In this document: positions 25,463 through 34,614 of the stretch, one piece after another
Position numbering within the stretch: the stretch's first letter is position 1
Layout of the letters: each line of letters opens with the position of its first letter
Source of the DNA: a bacterium
GTDB taxonomy: Bacteria; Verrucomicrobiota; Kiritimatiellia; CAIKKV01; CAITUY01
Assembly (NCBI GenBank): GCA_037143175.1
Contig: JBAWZF010000019.1
Location: forward strand, 1 to 51,624
Length of the DNA: 51,624 bases
Reading direction: 5' to 3'
Made by a program: the position numbers and the translations under genes
Notes under the pieces: generated by a model
Told to the model about the DNA's origin: nothing
What the model saw: the letters and a program-made list of their open reading frames with translations, nothing else
Databases searched by the model: none

Positions 25463-27211
25463 TCAACCTGCGAACTGCAAATCGTAAAGTCGCTTGTATT
25501 GCCCCTCCAGTTTCAGCAGTTCGTCATGTGTTCCCGATTCAACAATATGCCCTTTATCCAGGACAATAATCCGATCACAATCCGCGATGGTGGAGAGGCG
25601 GTGAGCAATCGCGAACACCGTTCGCCCACTCATCAGTTCATGAAGCGCCGCCTGCACCAGCCGCTCTGATTCGGTATCGAGCGCACTGGTCGCTTCATCC
25701 AAAATCATAATGGGGGGATTTCTGAGCATCGCCCGAGCAATGGCTAAACGCTGTTTCTGTCCGCCGGACAACCGCACCCCGAGATCCCCGATCATCGTCT
25801 CATACTGTTGAGGCATTTCCATAATGAAGGAATGGGCGTACGCGCGTTTGGCCGCGGCCATCATCTCTTCCCGCGATGCCCCCTTTGATCCATAGCTGAT
25901 GTTATTGGCGACCGTGTCATTGAACAGGACCGTGTCCTGCGTCACAATCCCCATCAACCGCCGCAACGAGGGAATGGTGAACTCCCGTACATCCTGACCA
26001 TTGATCATCATGGCTCCTCCCGTCACATCATAAAATCGTGGCAGAAGGTTGACGAGGGTCGTCTTGCCAGCACCCGATCCTCCAACAATCGCAATGCGCT
26101 GCCCTCCACGGACATCAAGCTCCACGCCATCCAGAATATTCCGTTCACGGCCATAGGAGAACGTCACCTTGTCAAACGTGATCGATTGCACAGGACCGGT
26201 GAACTCCACTGCCCCGGCTCGTTCCTGAACATCCACCGGAGTATCAAGCAGGTCAAAAATCCGATCTGCCGATGACAGGGCTTGCTGAACCTGAAGATGA
26301 ATACGGCTGATTTTTTTAACCGGCTCATACATCATAAACAAAGCCATCGCATACGTGAGGAAATCGCTGACCGGCATGCCGCGCGCCCAAACGTAGACCA
26401 ACACCAGACTGCATCCAAAGGAGGAAATGAAAACAATCATCGGTTCCACCGATGTATTGGCTCGCACGCCTTTCATCGTTCGCCCGAAGAAAGCCAGATT
26501 TTGGTCTCCAAAGCGACGCACTTCATAGGCCTCCATCCCGAAAGCCTTGACAACACGTACCCCCCCGATCATCTCCTGTAATACCGACACCAAGTCCGCC
26601 ACACGTTGTTGAGCCTCACGAGTGAAACGTCGCACCTTGCGCCCGAATATGGCAACCGGAATTATGCAAATGGGAAACAATACCAAGCTGATGAAGGCCA
26701 GCCATGGATCAATGTATAAAAGGTACCCCACCGCCCCGATCAAGGTCAGGGGCTGCTTGGCGAGATCCTCCACCACCACGGATACGGCATTTTCTGCCGC
26801 CATGGGGTCGTTAGTGGTGCGGGCAATCAATTCCCCGGAACGGCTAGAAACGAAATAGGACAGAGATAGTTCATTCAATTTTTTGAAAATCGCATTTCGC
26901 AAATCCATCACTACCCGTGAGCCCACCCAGCGGATCTGATAACGGGTGATAAAATCAGCGATCCCCCGGATCAATGCCACAAGCGGCAGGACCAGCGCGA
27001 TCAGAATGATCGTCAGGCGCGGCGTATCGGTCTTGTAAAAATACGGAATCCCCTTATTCACAAAGGCCAGAAGCCCGGTATTCGCCCCGGCACAGATAAA
27101 TCCAAAAAGAACGCCAAGAGTCAACCGCCCCAAATAAGGACGCGCATACCCCAGTAACCTGCGATACGACGCGAGGTCACGGCTCTTTAGTTTTTGTTTA
27201 CGCGATGACAT
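25463..27211 (-). CDS. msbA: MsbA-type lipid A ABC exporter
   Basis: A 582-residue half-transporter with six N-terminal membrane helices followed by an ATPase domain. The ATPase shows Walker A GGSGAGKTT, signature LSGGQKQRLAIARAM, Walker B IMILDEATSALD and switch AIAHRLST. It should flip lipid A-core or a related lipid across the inner membrane as a homodimer. The exact substrate is inferred from family and from the nearby acyltransferase gene. AAGGA lies upstream of ATG. It follows recR by 16 bases, so it is probably the last gene of the dnaX operon. Confidence 0.92.
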   Translation of the reverse strand: MSSRKQKLKSRDLASYRRLLGYARPYLGRLTLGVLFGFICAGANTGLLAFVNKGIPYFYKTDTPRLTIILIALVLPLVALIRGIADFITRYQIRWVGSRVVMDLRNAIFKKLNELSLSYFVSSRSGELIARTTNDPMAAENAVSVVVEDLAKQPLTLIGAVGYLLYIDPWLAFISLVLFPICIIPVAIFGRKVRRFTREAQQRVADLVSVLQEMIGGVRVVKAFGMEAYEVRRFGDQNLAFFGRTMKGVRANTSVEPMIVFISSFGCSLVLVYVWARGMPVSDFLTYAMALFMMYEPVKKISRIHLQVQQALSSADRIFDLLDTPVDVQERAGAVEFTGPVQSITFDKVTFSYGRERNILDGVELDVRGGQRIAIVGGSGAGKTTLVNLLPRFYDVTGGAMMINGQDVREFTIPSLRRLMGIVTQDTVLFNDTVANNISYGSKGASREEMMAAAKRAYAHSFIMEMPQQYETMIGDLGVRLSGGQKQRLAIARAMLRNPPIMILDEATSALDTESERLVQAALHELMSGRTVFAIAHRLSTIADCDRIIVLDKGHIVESGTHDELLKLEGQYKRLYDLQFAG

Positions 27212-27227
27212 GAAATCCGTCCTTCGA

Positions 27228-27830
27228 CTAGAGGCTTTGACGCCCCTTCATGGCACGTGCCAAGGTCATACTATCCGAATATCCAATCCCACTCCCCACC
27301 GGAATGCCGGTTGCCAGGCGGGTGATGCGAAGCTTACGCGGCTTCAGTATCTCGGCAATGTAACTGGCTGTGGCCTCACTCTCCGCGTCCATACCCAAGG
27401 CCATGATGACCTCCTGGAAGCCCTCGGTGTCCAACCGCCTGAGAAGTGCCTGAAGACGGATATCCCCCGGCCCCTCCCCATGCATCGGTGAAATGATGCC
27501 CATCAAGGCATGATACCGCCCCTTATAGGTGCCGGTACGTTCCAAGGCCACAATATCACTGGGATCCTGCACCACACACACCATCATCCCATCACGTGAG
27601 GGATGGGTACAGAGACGGCAGGGCATCTCCGTCACGGTTGTGATACTACCGCAGAGATGACACAGCCGGATATTCTCACGAGCCGCCTGCAAGGACTCAG
27701 ATAGCTCGCGCATGACCCCCTCGGGATCCCCCGCAAGCCGGTAGGCCAGGCGTTCAGCAGAACGGCGCCCAATCCCCGGCAACTTGCTCAGGGCCGTGGT
27801 GATCCGATCCAAATACTCAAGCCCGTTCAT
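27228..27830 (-). CDS. recR: Recombination protein RecR
   Basis: A 200-residue RecR, normal length. The N-terminal helix-hairpin-helix is LSKLPGIGRRSAERLAYRL. The zinc-finger cysteines are in CHLCGSITTVTEMPCRLC. The Toprim domain begins VCVVQDPSDIVALE and includes LGMDAESEATA. It works with RecF and RecO to load RecA at gaps. It is six bases from ybaB in the classic dnaX-ybaB-recR order. Confidence 0.98.
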   Translation of the reverse strand: MNGLEYLDRITTALSKLPGIGRRSAERLAYRLAGDPEGVMRELSESLQAARENIRLCHLCGSITTVTEMPCRLCTHPSRDGMMVCVVQDPSDIVALERTGTYKGRYHALMGIISPMHGEGPGDIRLQALLRRLDTEGFQEVIMALGMDAESEATASYIAEILKPRKLRITRLATGIPVGSGIGYSDSMTLARAMKGRQSL

Positions 27831-27836
27831 GGATAA

Positions 27837-28151
27837 TTAGTGTCCAAAAAGACCCGGCATCCCTATCCCGGCGGTAACTTTCTGCATCTCGGCGGCGGCC
27901 ATTTCACGGCTCTTCTTGATCGCACCGTCCACTGCCGCCAGAACCATATCCTCGAGCAACTCCTTATCGGAAGCTACAATCACACGGGGGTCAATCTTGA
28001 TGCTCGCGACACTTCCATCCCCCGTCGCAACCGCCGTCACCATGCCGCCACCGCAGGAAAACTCAACGCGTTTGAGAACCAACTCAGCCTGCACGCGCTC
28101 CATATCCTTCTGCATCGTCTGCGCCTGCTTCATCATCTTCATAACATTCAT
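27837..28151 (-). CDS. YbaB/EbfC family nucleoid-associated protein
   Basis: A 104-residue YbaB/EbfC protein. It has an N-terminal coiled helix (MKMMKQAQTMQKDMERVQAE), the GGGMVTAVATGDGSVASIKIDP beta core and a C-terminal Met/Gly-rich tail. It binds DNA as a dimer. GGAG lies eight bases before ATG. It lies between dnaX and recR. Confidence 0.96.
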   Translation of the reverse strand: MNVMKMMKQAQTMQKDMERVQAELVLKRVEFSCGGGMVTAVATGDGSVASIKIDPRVIVASDKELLEDMVLAAVDGAIKKSREMAAAEMQKVTAGIGMPGLFGH

Positions 28152-28180
28152 AATCGTTTCTCCAATTTACTATCCTTCGC

Positions 28181-29926
28181 TTACTCCCGGATATCCACAA
28201 TCGAACCGTTGAAAAACTCCAAGGTCTTTCTCACCACAGGCTCCTTGTACCAATCCTGCTTTGACTTTGGCCCCTTCCCCTCGCCAGTTCCGGCCTGATC
28301 CGCAACGTGATCCGCCGGCACATCAGAGGATGCGTCCGTCGCAATCAACTGAAACTCCACATTGACGGGACGCTTCAAAAATGTCGTCAACACCCCTTGA
28401 ATGGCCTTGATGTAATGCGGCAATTGAATCTTCTCTAGATTTTGCGCAAACTCAGGATCAAACCCGATCACAACACGCATGGGCTCCACCAAGAGCGGCC
28501 GGGCGTCCAGCAAAAGATTTCGCGCCAATGCGGCCGTCCCGATCCGGCCGACACGTTCCACAATTTCGCTCCGCCATTGCGCCATCATATGCTCTAATTC
28601 ATTAGCTGGCGGGGCAACTGGTGCCACAGGGGCGGTTGGCGCAGGTTTGGCAGCAGGGGGACGGACAACCGGGGCCGCTGCGGGTGCGGCAGCTGCAGGT
28701 GATGCTGGCGGCGACGGAGGGCGTGCATAGGTTACAGGCGCGTCCCGTAAGGCCACGGGCACCACCGGAACCGCCGCCCCACCACCCAATGACTGACGCA
28801 ACGCATCTACCCGTTGCAATAATTCATCTACTGACACCGTCGTCGAGAGGGCGCACCGAATGAGCGACGTCTCCACCAAGGTCCTGCGTGAAAGTGAATA
28901 GCGCATGCGATCTTCGGTCTGGGACAGCACTTCTGCAATCCGCATCAACCGGTCAGGCGTCGCCAGACTGGCCTGTTTCTTGAAACTTTCCAGCTGACTT
29001 TCAACGATATCCAAACTTGCCGCCGAGGTAGGCGCACAGATAAAAATCAAAAGAGAACGAAACTGATCCAACAGTTCAAGCACCAGACGCTGCATGTCTT
29101 TTCCCGACGCATCCAACTCACCAATGATGCGGACAATCTCCGTGACATCCCCCTTCAACACCGCCATGGCCAGGGTTTCCAGGGTCTGGCGTGACACCAG
29201 ACCGAACACGGCCAGAACATCCGTCTCGGTAATCGTGTCGCCCCTGAAAGCAATCAATTGATCCAGGGCGGACTCGGCATCACGCAGCCCGCCCTCGGCT
29301 CCACGCGCAATCGCCAAGGCGGCATCACTGTCGAGCGTGATCTTCTCTTCCTTCACGATCAGATTTAAACGCTCCACAATCAATTCAGTTCGGATACGAC
29401 GCAGATCAAAACGCTGACACCGCGAAACGATGGTGGGCAGCACCTTGTGCGCTTCCGTGGTGGCAAAGAAAAACTTCACATGAGGCGGCGGCTCCTCAAG
29501 CGTTTTGAGCAGGGCATTGAACGCCGCCGTACTGAGCATGTGAACTTCATCGATGATGTAGATCTTGTATGCGCCATGCACGGGCGCGAATTTCACGTTG
29601 TCCCGCAGATCACGAACCTGCTCGACGCCATTATTCGAGGCACCGTCGATTTCCAGGACATCCATCGACGTACCCGCCACAATCTCACGACAGGAGTCAC
29701 AGGCATCACACGGAGTCACCGTCGGTCCGTTCTTACAATTCAGTGACTTGGCAAAAAGGCGGGCCAGGGACGTCTTTCCCGTACCCCGAGGACCAACAAA
29801 AAGATAGGCGTGGGCAATCCGATTGGCCTTGATGGCATTCTGCAGTGTCTGCGTCACATGCCCCTGCCCGACCACATCCGCAAATTGTTGCGGACGCCAT
29901 TTTCTAGCCAATACTTCGTACGCCAT
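28181..29926 (-). CDS. dnaX: DNA polymerase III subunit gamma/tau
   Basis: A 581-residue clamp-loader subunit. Walker A is GPRGTGKTS. The four-cysteine zinc module lies in LNCKNGPTVTPCDACDSC. The IIDEVHML Walker B and TLEEPPPHVKFFFATTE sensor are present. Residues ~390-435 form an Ala/Pro linker, and a tau-like C-terminus follows. I did not see a clear slippery heptamer for a gamma form. GGGAGG precedes ATG. It is first in the dnaX-ybaB-recR unit, directly after the SRP RNA gene on the same strand. Confidence 0.97.
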   Translation of the reverse strand: MAYEVLARKWRPQQFADVVGQGHVTQTLQNAIKANRIAHAYLFVGPRGTGKTSLARLFAKSLNCKNGPTVTPCDACDSCREIVAGTSMDVLEIDGASNNGVEQVRDLRDNVKFAPVHGAYKIYIIDEVHMLSTAAFNALLKTLEEPPPHVKFFFATTEAHKVLPTIVSRCQRFDLRRIRTELIVERLNLIVKEEKITLDSDAALAIARGAEGGLRDAESALDQLIAFRGDTITETDVLAVFGLVSRQTLETLAMAVLKGDVTEIVRIIGELDASGKDMQRLVLELLDQFRSLLIFICAPTSAASLDIVESQLESFKKQASLATPDRLMRIAEVLSQTEDRMRYSLSRRTLVETSLIRCALSTTVSVDELLQRVDALRQSLGGGAAVPVVPVALRDAPVTYARPPSPPASPAAAAPAAAPVVRPPAAKPAPTAPVAPVAPPANELEHMMAQWRSEIVERVGRIGTAALARNLLLDARPLLVEPMRVVIGFDPEFAQNLEKIQLPHYIKAIQGVLTTFLKRPVNVEFQLIATDASSDVPADHVADQAGTGEGKGPKSKQDWYKEPVVRKTLEFFNGSIVDIRE

Positions 29927-29981
29927 AAACCGACCTCCCCAGACACATTATTCAGCTCAACGAAAAAGTCCGATTCCAAAT

Positions 29982-30113
29982 AAGCCGGGCCCCGGCTCAA
30001 ATCAGAAAAACTACGGCGCCCGGAAACATGGCATACCGTTGCTACCTTCCGGTCCTGGCGGGATTTTGCCCGTCTCCGTCGCATAGCCCCCGACCCTCAC
30101 CGGGTCCCAGCTT
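29982..30113 (-). ncRNA. ffs: Signal recognition particle 4.5S-type RNA
   Basis: The minus strand contains the universal SRP domain IV signature, GACCGGAAGGTAGCAACGG, at about 30035-30055, flanked by the symmetric internal loop helices. The outer helix can be followed: GGGGGCTATG pairs with CGTAGTTTTT (many G-U pairs). The ends, AAGCTGGGACCC (30102-30113) and GGGGCCCGGCTT (29982-29993), also pair. This gives an RNA of about 130 nt, slightly longer than E. coli 4.5S. The ends are inferred from pairing. It binds Ffh to target membrane proteins. Confidence 0.88.
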
Positions 30114-30255
30114 ATCGGGAACCAGATCTTTATCGCTGTTTCAATCAAGCGCATAAGTTACCTGAAATTCAGCCAAAGCGTAAAGAAAAACGTACAAACC
30201 GAGCCCCTCGCGCTTTTCACTTACACTTTCTACAGATTTGTGCTGATATTAACCA

Positions 30256-31374
30256 ATGGTTACGAACAAAATTCCTACGATCGCAGTCGGCCTGAGCGGG
30301 GGCGTGGACTCCTCGGTTGCCGCTTATCTGCTCAAAAAGCAGGGATTTAACATCCTTGGCCTGACCATGCAGATCTGGGATGGCTCACTCCCCCTCCTCG
30401 ACGAAGGCCTTTCGGGGTGTTATGGACCCGGTGAACCCCGCGATATTGCGGCAGCCAAAGCCCTGGCCGACCGCCTGGGCATCCCCCATCACGTGATCTC
30501 TCTGGCCCCGGAGTATAATACTGAAGTGCTTGATTATTTCCGCTCCGAGTACCGCGCTGGTCGCACCCCGAACCCCTGCGTCCGCTGTAACCGCAGCATG
30601 AAATTCGGGCTGCTCCTGGATCGCGCGCGAACCCAGGGAATTGCCTTCGACACCTTTGCCACCGGCCACTACGCCCAGGTTGGACAAGATCCCGCCACCG
30701 GCCGCTGGCAGTTGCGACGCTCCGTGGATCCCGCCAAAGATCAAACCTATTTCCTTTCGCACCTCTCCCAGACGCAACTCAGTCAGGTGCTTTTCCCGCT
30801 CGGCGGCATGACCAAACCGGAAGTCAAAGCGATTGCCCGGGAAATCGGCTGGGAGGACGTGGCTGATAAACCGGAAAGCCAGAACTTTATCGAAAGCAAG
30901 GACTATGGGGTACTGTTTGGTGAGCAGGAACAGAAGCCCGGCCCCATCGTGAACCTTCAGGGCCAGATACTGGGGCAACATCGGGGAATTATTCATTATA
31001 CCATAGGCCAGCGAAAAGGACTCGGCATCGGGGGGGCAGCAGATCCCCTTTACGTGCTCCGGATTGACGCCTGCGCCAACACCGTTGTCGTCGGCGCCTA
31101 TTCGGAACTGTTTTCCAACCGGTTAGTCGCCAAGGACCTGAACTGGATCGGTATTGCGACCCCTCCTGCCCAACCGTTGCGGGTTCACGCCAAGATCCGG
31201 CAACAACACAAAGAAGCTCCGGCCGTGATTCAGTCCGTGCCGGGGACTGACACGATTGAGGCCCTGTTTGATGAGCCCCAAATGTCCATCACCCCGGGCC
31301 AGATTGTCGTCTTCTATGCCGATGACCTGGTGCTAGGCAGTGGGACAATCAATAACGCCCAACCAATACTCTGA
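30256..31374 (+). CDS. mnmA: tRNA 2-thiouridylase MnmA, unusual cysteine set
   Basis: A 372-residue MnmA that thiolates U34 of Lys, Glu and Gln tRNAs. The PP-loop SGGVDSS is at residues 14-20. E. coli MnmA has an Asp-x-x-Cys site and a second catalytic cysteine in a CFI motif. Here the first site is PNPCVRC (C108, C111). The second is PESQNFIES, two residues shorter with no cysteine. Another cysteine lies at SGCYGPGEP (C55). This pattern suggests an iron-sulfur or alternative-sulfur version. No clear ribosome site is seen. Its stop overlaps the next ATG by one base. Confidence 0.93.
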   Translation: MVTNKIPTIAVGLSGGVDSSVAAYLLKKQGFNILGLTMQIWDGSLPLLDEGLSGCYGPGEPRDIAAAKALADRLGIPHHVISLAPEYNTEVLDYFRSEYRAGRTPNPCVRCNRSMKFGLLLDRARTQGIAFDTFATGHYAQVGQDPATGRWQLRRSVDPAKDQTYFLSHLSQTQLSQVLFPLGGMTKPEVKAIAREIGWEDVADKPESQNFIESKDYGVLFGEQEQKPGPIVNLQGQILGQHRGIIHYTIGQRKGLGIGGAADPLYVLRIDACANTVVVGAYSELFSNRLVAKDLNWIGIATPPAQPLRVHAKIRQQHKEAPAVIQSVPGTDTIEALFDEPQMSITPGQIVVFYADDLVLGSGTINNAQPIL

Positions 31375-32111
31375 TGAAATTTCTTCTCTACAATGTTCGC
31401 TACGGCACAGGAATCGGGGCGCGTTTCCATCTGCCTTTTCCCGGTTCCGGCTACCTGAAGCGCACCGGCCCCATGCTGGATCAAATCACCGCCTTTATCC
31501 ATGCTCAGCAACCGGATATCGTGGGCCTGGTGGAGGTGGATGGCGGCTCATTCCGCTCCAACCGCCAGAACCAGGCGGAATTTATTGCGTCTGCCCTGGG
31601 CCATTACCACACCTACAGATCGAAATACGGCGACAGTTCATGGGTTCGCTTCCTGCCCGTTGCCAACCGCCAGATGAATGCCTTTCTTACCCGGGACGTT
31701 ATCAAGGAACAGCGGTTTCTCTATTTTGATCATGGGGTGAAACGGCTGGTCATCCAGCTTGAATTGGAGGAGGTGACCCTCTTCCTGGTGCATCTCTCCA
31801 TAAAATTCCGACATCGCCAGCATCAATTGTGCGAGTTGTATTCGCTGGTGAAGGACATGAAAAAGCCCTATCTGATTGCAGGCGATTTCAATGTATTCTG
31901 GGGCGATCCCGAGATTGAACTCTTCCTCGCCGCCACCGGCCTGAAAAGCGCCAATGCCCACAAAATCGCCACCTACCCAAGCTGGTCACCGAAAATGGAA
32001 TTAGATTTTATCCTGCACAGCCCGGGTATCATCATTCGCGATTTCCAAATGCCCCCCATCACCTTCTCGGACCACCTACCGCTGATATGCCACTTTGATA
32101 TCATGAAGTGA
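31374..32111 (+). CDS. Endonuclease/exonuclease/phosphatase family protein
   Basis: A 245-residue EEP-fold hydrolase. Landmarks are LLYNVRYG at the start, the metal-binding glutamate in IVGLVEVDGGSF, IAGDFNVFWGDPEI, LDFIL and the FSDHLPLICHF Asp-His pair. The family cuts nucleic acid phosphodiesters or phospholipids and phosphoinositides; the substrate here is unknown. No signal peptide is seen. It is translationally coupled to mnmA (TGATG). Confidence 0.88.
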   Translation: MKFLLYNVRYGTGIGARFHLPFPGSGYLKRTGPMLDQITAFIHAQQPDIVGLVEVDGGSFRSNRQNQAEFIASALGHYHTYRSKYGDSSWVRFLPVANRQMNAFLTRDVIKEQRFLYFDHGVKRLVIQLELEEVTLFLVHLSIKFRHRQHQLCELYSLVKDMKKPYLIAGDFNVFWGDPEIELFLAATGLKSANAHKIATYPSWSPKMELDFILHSPGIIIRDFQMPPITFSDHLPLICHFDIMK

Positions 32112-32120
32112 TGCCGCCTC

Positions 32121-32591
32121 TTAATCCGGGATTTTCTGCAGTTTTATGAGCGGCCGTTCCGGCCCGGAACTCCCGCCCACCGTGACGTAGTCATGGTGCC
32201 AGGAAAGGAAAACAAGATCCCCTTTCTTGAGGGAAGCCACCGTTGCCTGGATGGCGGGGGATACTTTGGGACGCTTCATATTATCCTCAAGCATAAAAAC
32301 ATACTGCTCACACTTCGGGTCCCCGTACTCACCCAATTTCTCATAACTCAAGTACTTGGTGATTTTAAAGGATGCCATCGTCCCCGACTGCCCGCACTTG
32401 TCAGGACACAGCGAGGTGAGCCCCATACATTGGTGATAGGAAGTGCCACAAAACTCCGCCACGGTTTCATGCCGGGCCAGGGTGACTACATTAGTCGTCG
32501 TCACCTCACCACTATAAGCCCAACGGGAAAAGATAGATCCCAGAGTGAGCAGCATCAGGAGCCTGAAGATAGGTATTGTGTTCATCACCAT
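32121..32591 (-). CDS. Conserved hypothetical secreted protein
   Basis: A 156-residue protein of unknown function. It has a signal peptide (IPIFRLLMLLTLGSIFSRWAYSG). The mature part is marked by clustered cysteines (CGTSYHQCMGLTSLCPDKCG) and the ending SWHHDYVTVGGSSGPERPLIKL. The five cysteines and the two histidines of SWHHD suggest a metal-binding or disulphide-stabilised fold. I do not recognise a named family. It is convergent with the EEP-family gene. The start could be ATG at 32591 or 32585. Confidence 0.65.
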   Translation of the reverse strand: MVMNTIPIFRLLMLLTLGSIFSRWAYSGEVTTTNVVTLARHETVAEFCGTSYHQCMGLTSLCPDKCGQSGTMASFKITKYLSYEKLGEYGDPKCEQYVFMLEDNMKRPKVSPAIQATVASLKKGDLVFLSWHHDYVTVGGSSGPERPLIKLQKIPD

Positions 32592-32618
32592 CTGCTGGCC
32601 ATTTTGATAATTATTAAC

Positions 32619-32891
32619 TTATCCGAAATTGACTGGATTTGCCGGATGATGCCGGACCCCGTCCGGCGAAATACACGAATTGTCCTCGATCATTATATTT
32701 TTGACCGTCGGCTTGAGACAAGTAAGCTTTGCAGAAAGCTGATCCAGTAGATGGATACGTTCCTTAAGCATGTCCTGGTAGGCTAAAGCCCGTGTGTGGT
32801 TCAGTTCGACTTCGCTGCTCCGCCATTCCTTCTTGACCACAAAATCCAACTCCTGCCATTCTTCATCTGTCAATTCAAGTGTCAGCTTCAT
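32619..32891 (-). CDS. Small hypothetical protein
   Basis: A 90-residue protein beginning MKLTLELTDEEWQELDFVV. Its central helices (LAYQDMLKERIHLLDQLSAKL) are predicted coiled. It is not recognised. The acidic/basic helical pattern would fit a small regulatory or antitoxin-like protein, but no toxin gene lies beside it. It is 27 bases upstream of the secreted hypothetical gene on the same strand. The ribosome site is weak. Confidence 0.5.
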   Translation of the reverse strand: MKLTLELTDEEWQELDFVVKKEWRSSEVELNHTRALAYQDMLKERIHLLDQLSAKLTCLKPTVKNIMIEDNSCISPDGVRHHPANPVNFG

Positions 32892-32996
32892 AAGCTTTTA
32901 TAGCATTCCTCATTCCGATCATCAATTCATTACTCTGTTGGAGTGTAGATATCCATAGCTTGACTCCGGAGGGAATCTTCCGCAATAAAGAGGGCC

Positions 32997-33944
32997 ATGA
33001 GTGCCAAACCTTTCATTGCATTAACTATGGGGGATCCCGCTGGCGTGGGGCCGGAACTATGCCTGCGTATGCTGGCCGACCCCGAGGTGCTGGCCTGCTC
33101 CACGCCCGTCATTTTTGGCGATGGACGACTTCTGCAACGAGTGGCAACCGCGACGGGACTTCCTTTCCCGAAAAACGTATCCCTTCATAACATCCACTGT
33201 GATGGAATGGATTCCGCCCAACCCGGTCAACTCTCCCCCACCTGCGGCGCCGCAGCCACTCGCTGTATCGAGGCGGCCATCCATGAAGCCATGAGCGGCC
33301 AGGTGAAAGCGATTGTCACGGCTCCGCTGAATAAGGAATCCCTCCACCTGGCAGGTGTCCCCTACCCCGGCCACACGGAAATGCTGACCCACCTTACCGG
33401 GGCCAAGCGCACCTGCATGATGCTTAGCTCTGAGAAAATCACAACCAGTCTCGTCACCACTCATATCTCCCTTGCTTCAGTGTCGGGGAAATTGAGCATT
33501 ACCGCCATTCTTGACACCATTCACCTTACGGCCGAAACCATGCGGCGTCTGCGCCGTCATGAACCTCACCTGGTCGTTTGCGCCCTCAACCCCCACGCCG
33601 GGGAGCACGGTTTGTTCGGGGATGAGGAAGCGCGCTTTATCGAGCCCGCCGTAGCTCAAGCCCGTCAATCGGGCTTGAGCATCGAGGGGCCGCTCCCGCC
33701 GGACACCGCTTTTCTGCCTGAGCGGCTGGCCAAAACCACCGCCCACATCTGCATGTATCATGACCAGGGCTTGATCCCCTTTAAGATGCTCGCCTTTGAA
33801 ACCGGGGTCAACATTACCCTGGGTCTGCCCATCACCCGCACCTCGCCCGACCATGGCACAGCCTTCGATATCGCCTGGACCGGAAAGGCCAATCCCACCA
33901 GCATGCGCCAAGCCGTCTTGTATGCCATGAAACTTGCCACTTAA
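32997..33944 (+). CDS. pdxA: 4-hydroxythreonine-4-phosphate dehydrogenase
   Basis: A 315-residue PdxA that oxidises 4-phosphohydroxy-L-threonine in deoxyxylulose-5-phosphate-dependent PLP synthesis. It opens LTMGDPAGVGPEL. The metal-binding histidines appear in YPGHTEML, NPHAGEHG and MYHDQGLIP. It ends with the GLPITRTSPDHGTAFDIAW block. PdxJ, the next enzyme, is encoded at 42373, supporting true PLP synthesis over the PdxA2 sugar-acid role. AAAGAGGG lies just before the ATG. Confidence 0.95.
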   Translation: MSAKPFIALTMGDPAGVGPELCLRMLADPEVLACSTPVIFGDGRLLQRVATATGLPFPKNVSLHNIHCDGMDSAQPGQLSPTCGAAATRCIEAAIHEAMSGQVKAIVTAPLNKESLHLAGVPYPGHTEMLTHLTGAKRTCMMLSSEKITTSLVTTHISLASVSGKLSITAILDTIHLTAETMRRLRRHEPHLVVCALNPHAGEHGLFGDEEARFIEPAVAQARQSGLSIEGPLPPDTAFLPERLAKTTAHICMYHDQGLIPFKMLAFETGVNITLGLPITRTSPDHGTAFDIAWTGKANPTSMRQAVLYAMKLAT

Positions 33945-33965
33945 TTAAAACCATAAGGAGATCCT

Positions 33966-34535
33966 ATGAAAGTCGTTGCGTTTAATGGAAGTCCACGTCC
34001 GGATGGAAACACTGCCTTCCTGATCAAACAGGTTTTCACTGTCCTCGAGCAGGAAGGCATCGAAACCGAGCTCATCCAGGTGGGGGGCAATCTCCTCCAT
34101 GGCTGCGTGGCCTGCTACCAGTGCGGTATCAATAAAAACGGACGCTGCGTCCAGCAGGATCCGGTGAACGACTGGATCGCCTCCATGAGGGATGCCGATG
34201 GAATCATTCTCGCCTCACCTACTTATTTTGCCGACGTGACCTCGGAAATGAAGGCGCTGATTGACCGGGCGGGATTTGTGGCCCGTTCCAATGGAGGATT
34301 TTTCAAGCGCAAGGTGGGGGCCGCGGTGGTGGCTGCACGCCGTGCGGGTGGGATCCATGTATTCGACTCCATCAATCATTTTTTCCTGATCCAGGAGATG
34401 TTGATCCCCGGTTCCTGCTATTGGAACATGGGCTTCGGCCGTGATAAAGGGGAGGTCTCAAAAGATGAAGAAGGCCTGAAGACCATGACCATTCTAGGAG
34501 AGAACATGGCGTGGCTGCTGAACAAGACGCGATAA
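33966..34535 (+). CDS. Flavodoxin-fold NAD(P)H-dependent FMN reductase
   Basis: A 189-residue protein of the NADPH-dependent FMN reductase/iron-sulfur flavoprotein type. It has the FMN phosphate loop NGSPRPDGNT and SPTYFADVTSEMKALIDR. A cysteine cluster, HGCVACYQCGINKNGRC, resembles the Fe-S-binding region of archaeal iron-sulfur flavoproteins. It is probably a cytoplasmic electron-transfer enzyme of an anaerobe. AAGGAG lies about 7 bases before the ATG. It lies 21 bases after pdxA. Confidence 0.88.
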   Translation: MKVVAFNGSPRPDGNTAFLIKQVFTVLEQEGIETELIQVGGNLLHGCVACYQCGINKNGRCVQQDPVNDWIASMRDADGIILASPTYFADVTSEMKALIDRAGFVARSNGGFFKRKVGAAVVAARRAGGIHVFDSINHFFLIQEMLIPGSCYWNMGFGRDKGEVSKDEEGLKTMTILGENMAWLLNKTR

Positions 34536-34614
34536 TTATTGCTGCCCCCTTGTTTACCGGATATAAACAGGAGCGTTTGAAATAATCCGATTTCGGAGTG
34601 AAAGGAATATCCTA

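Noticed and set aside
28640-28740. A possible repeat or CRISPR-like array in the dnaX linker
   Set aside because: The repetition is codon-level low complexity encoding an Ala/Pro linker, and no CRISPR spacing exists anywhere in the window.
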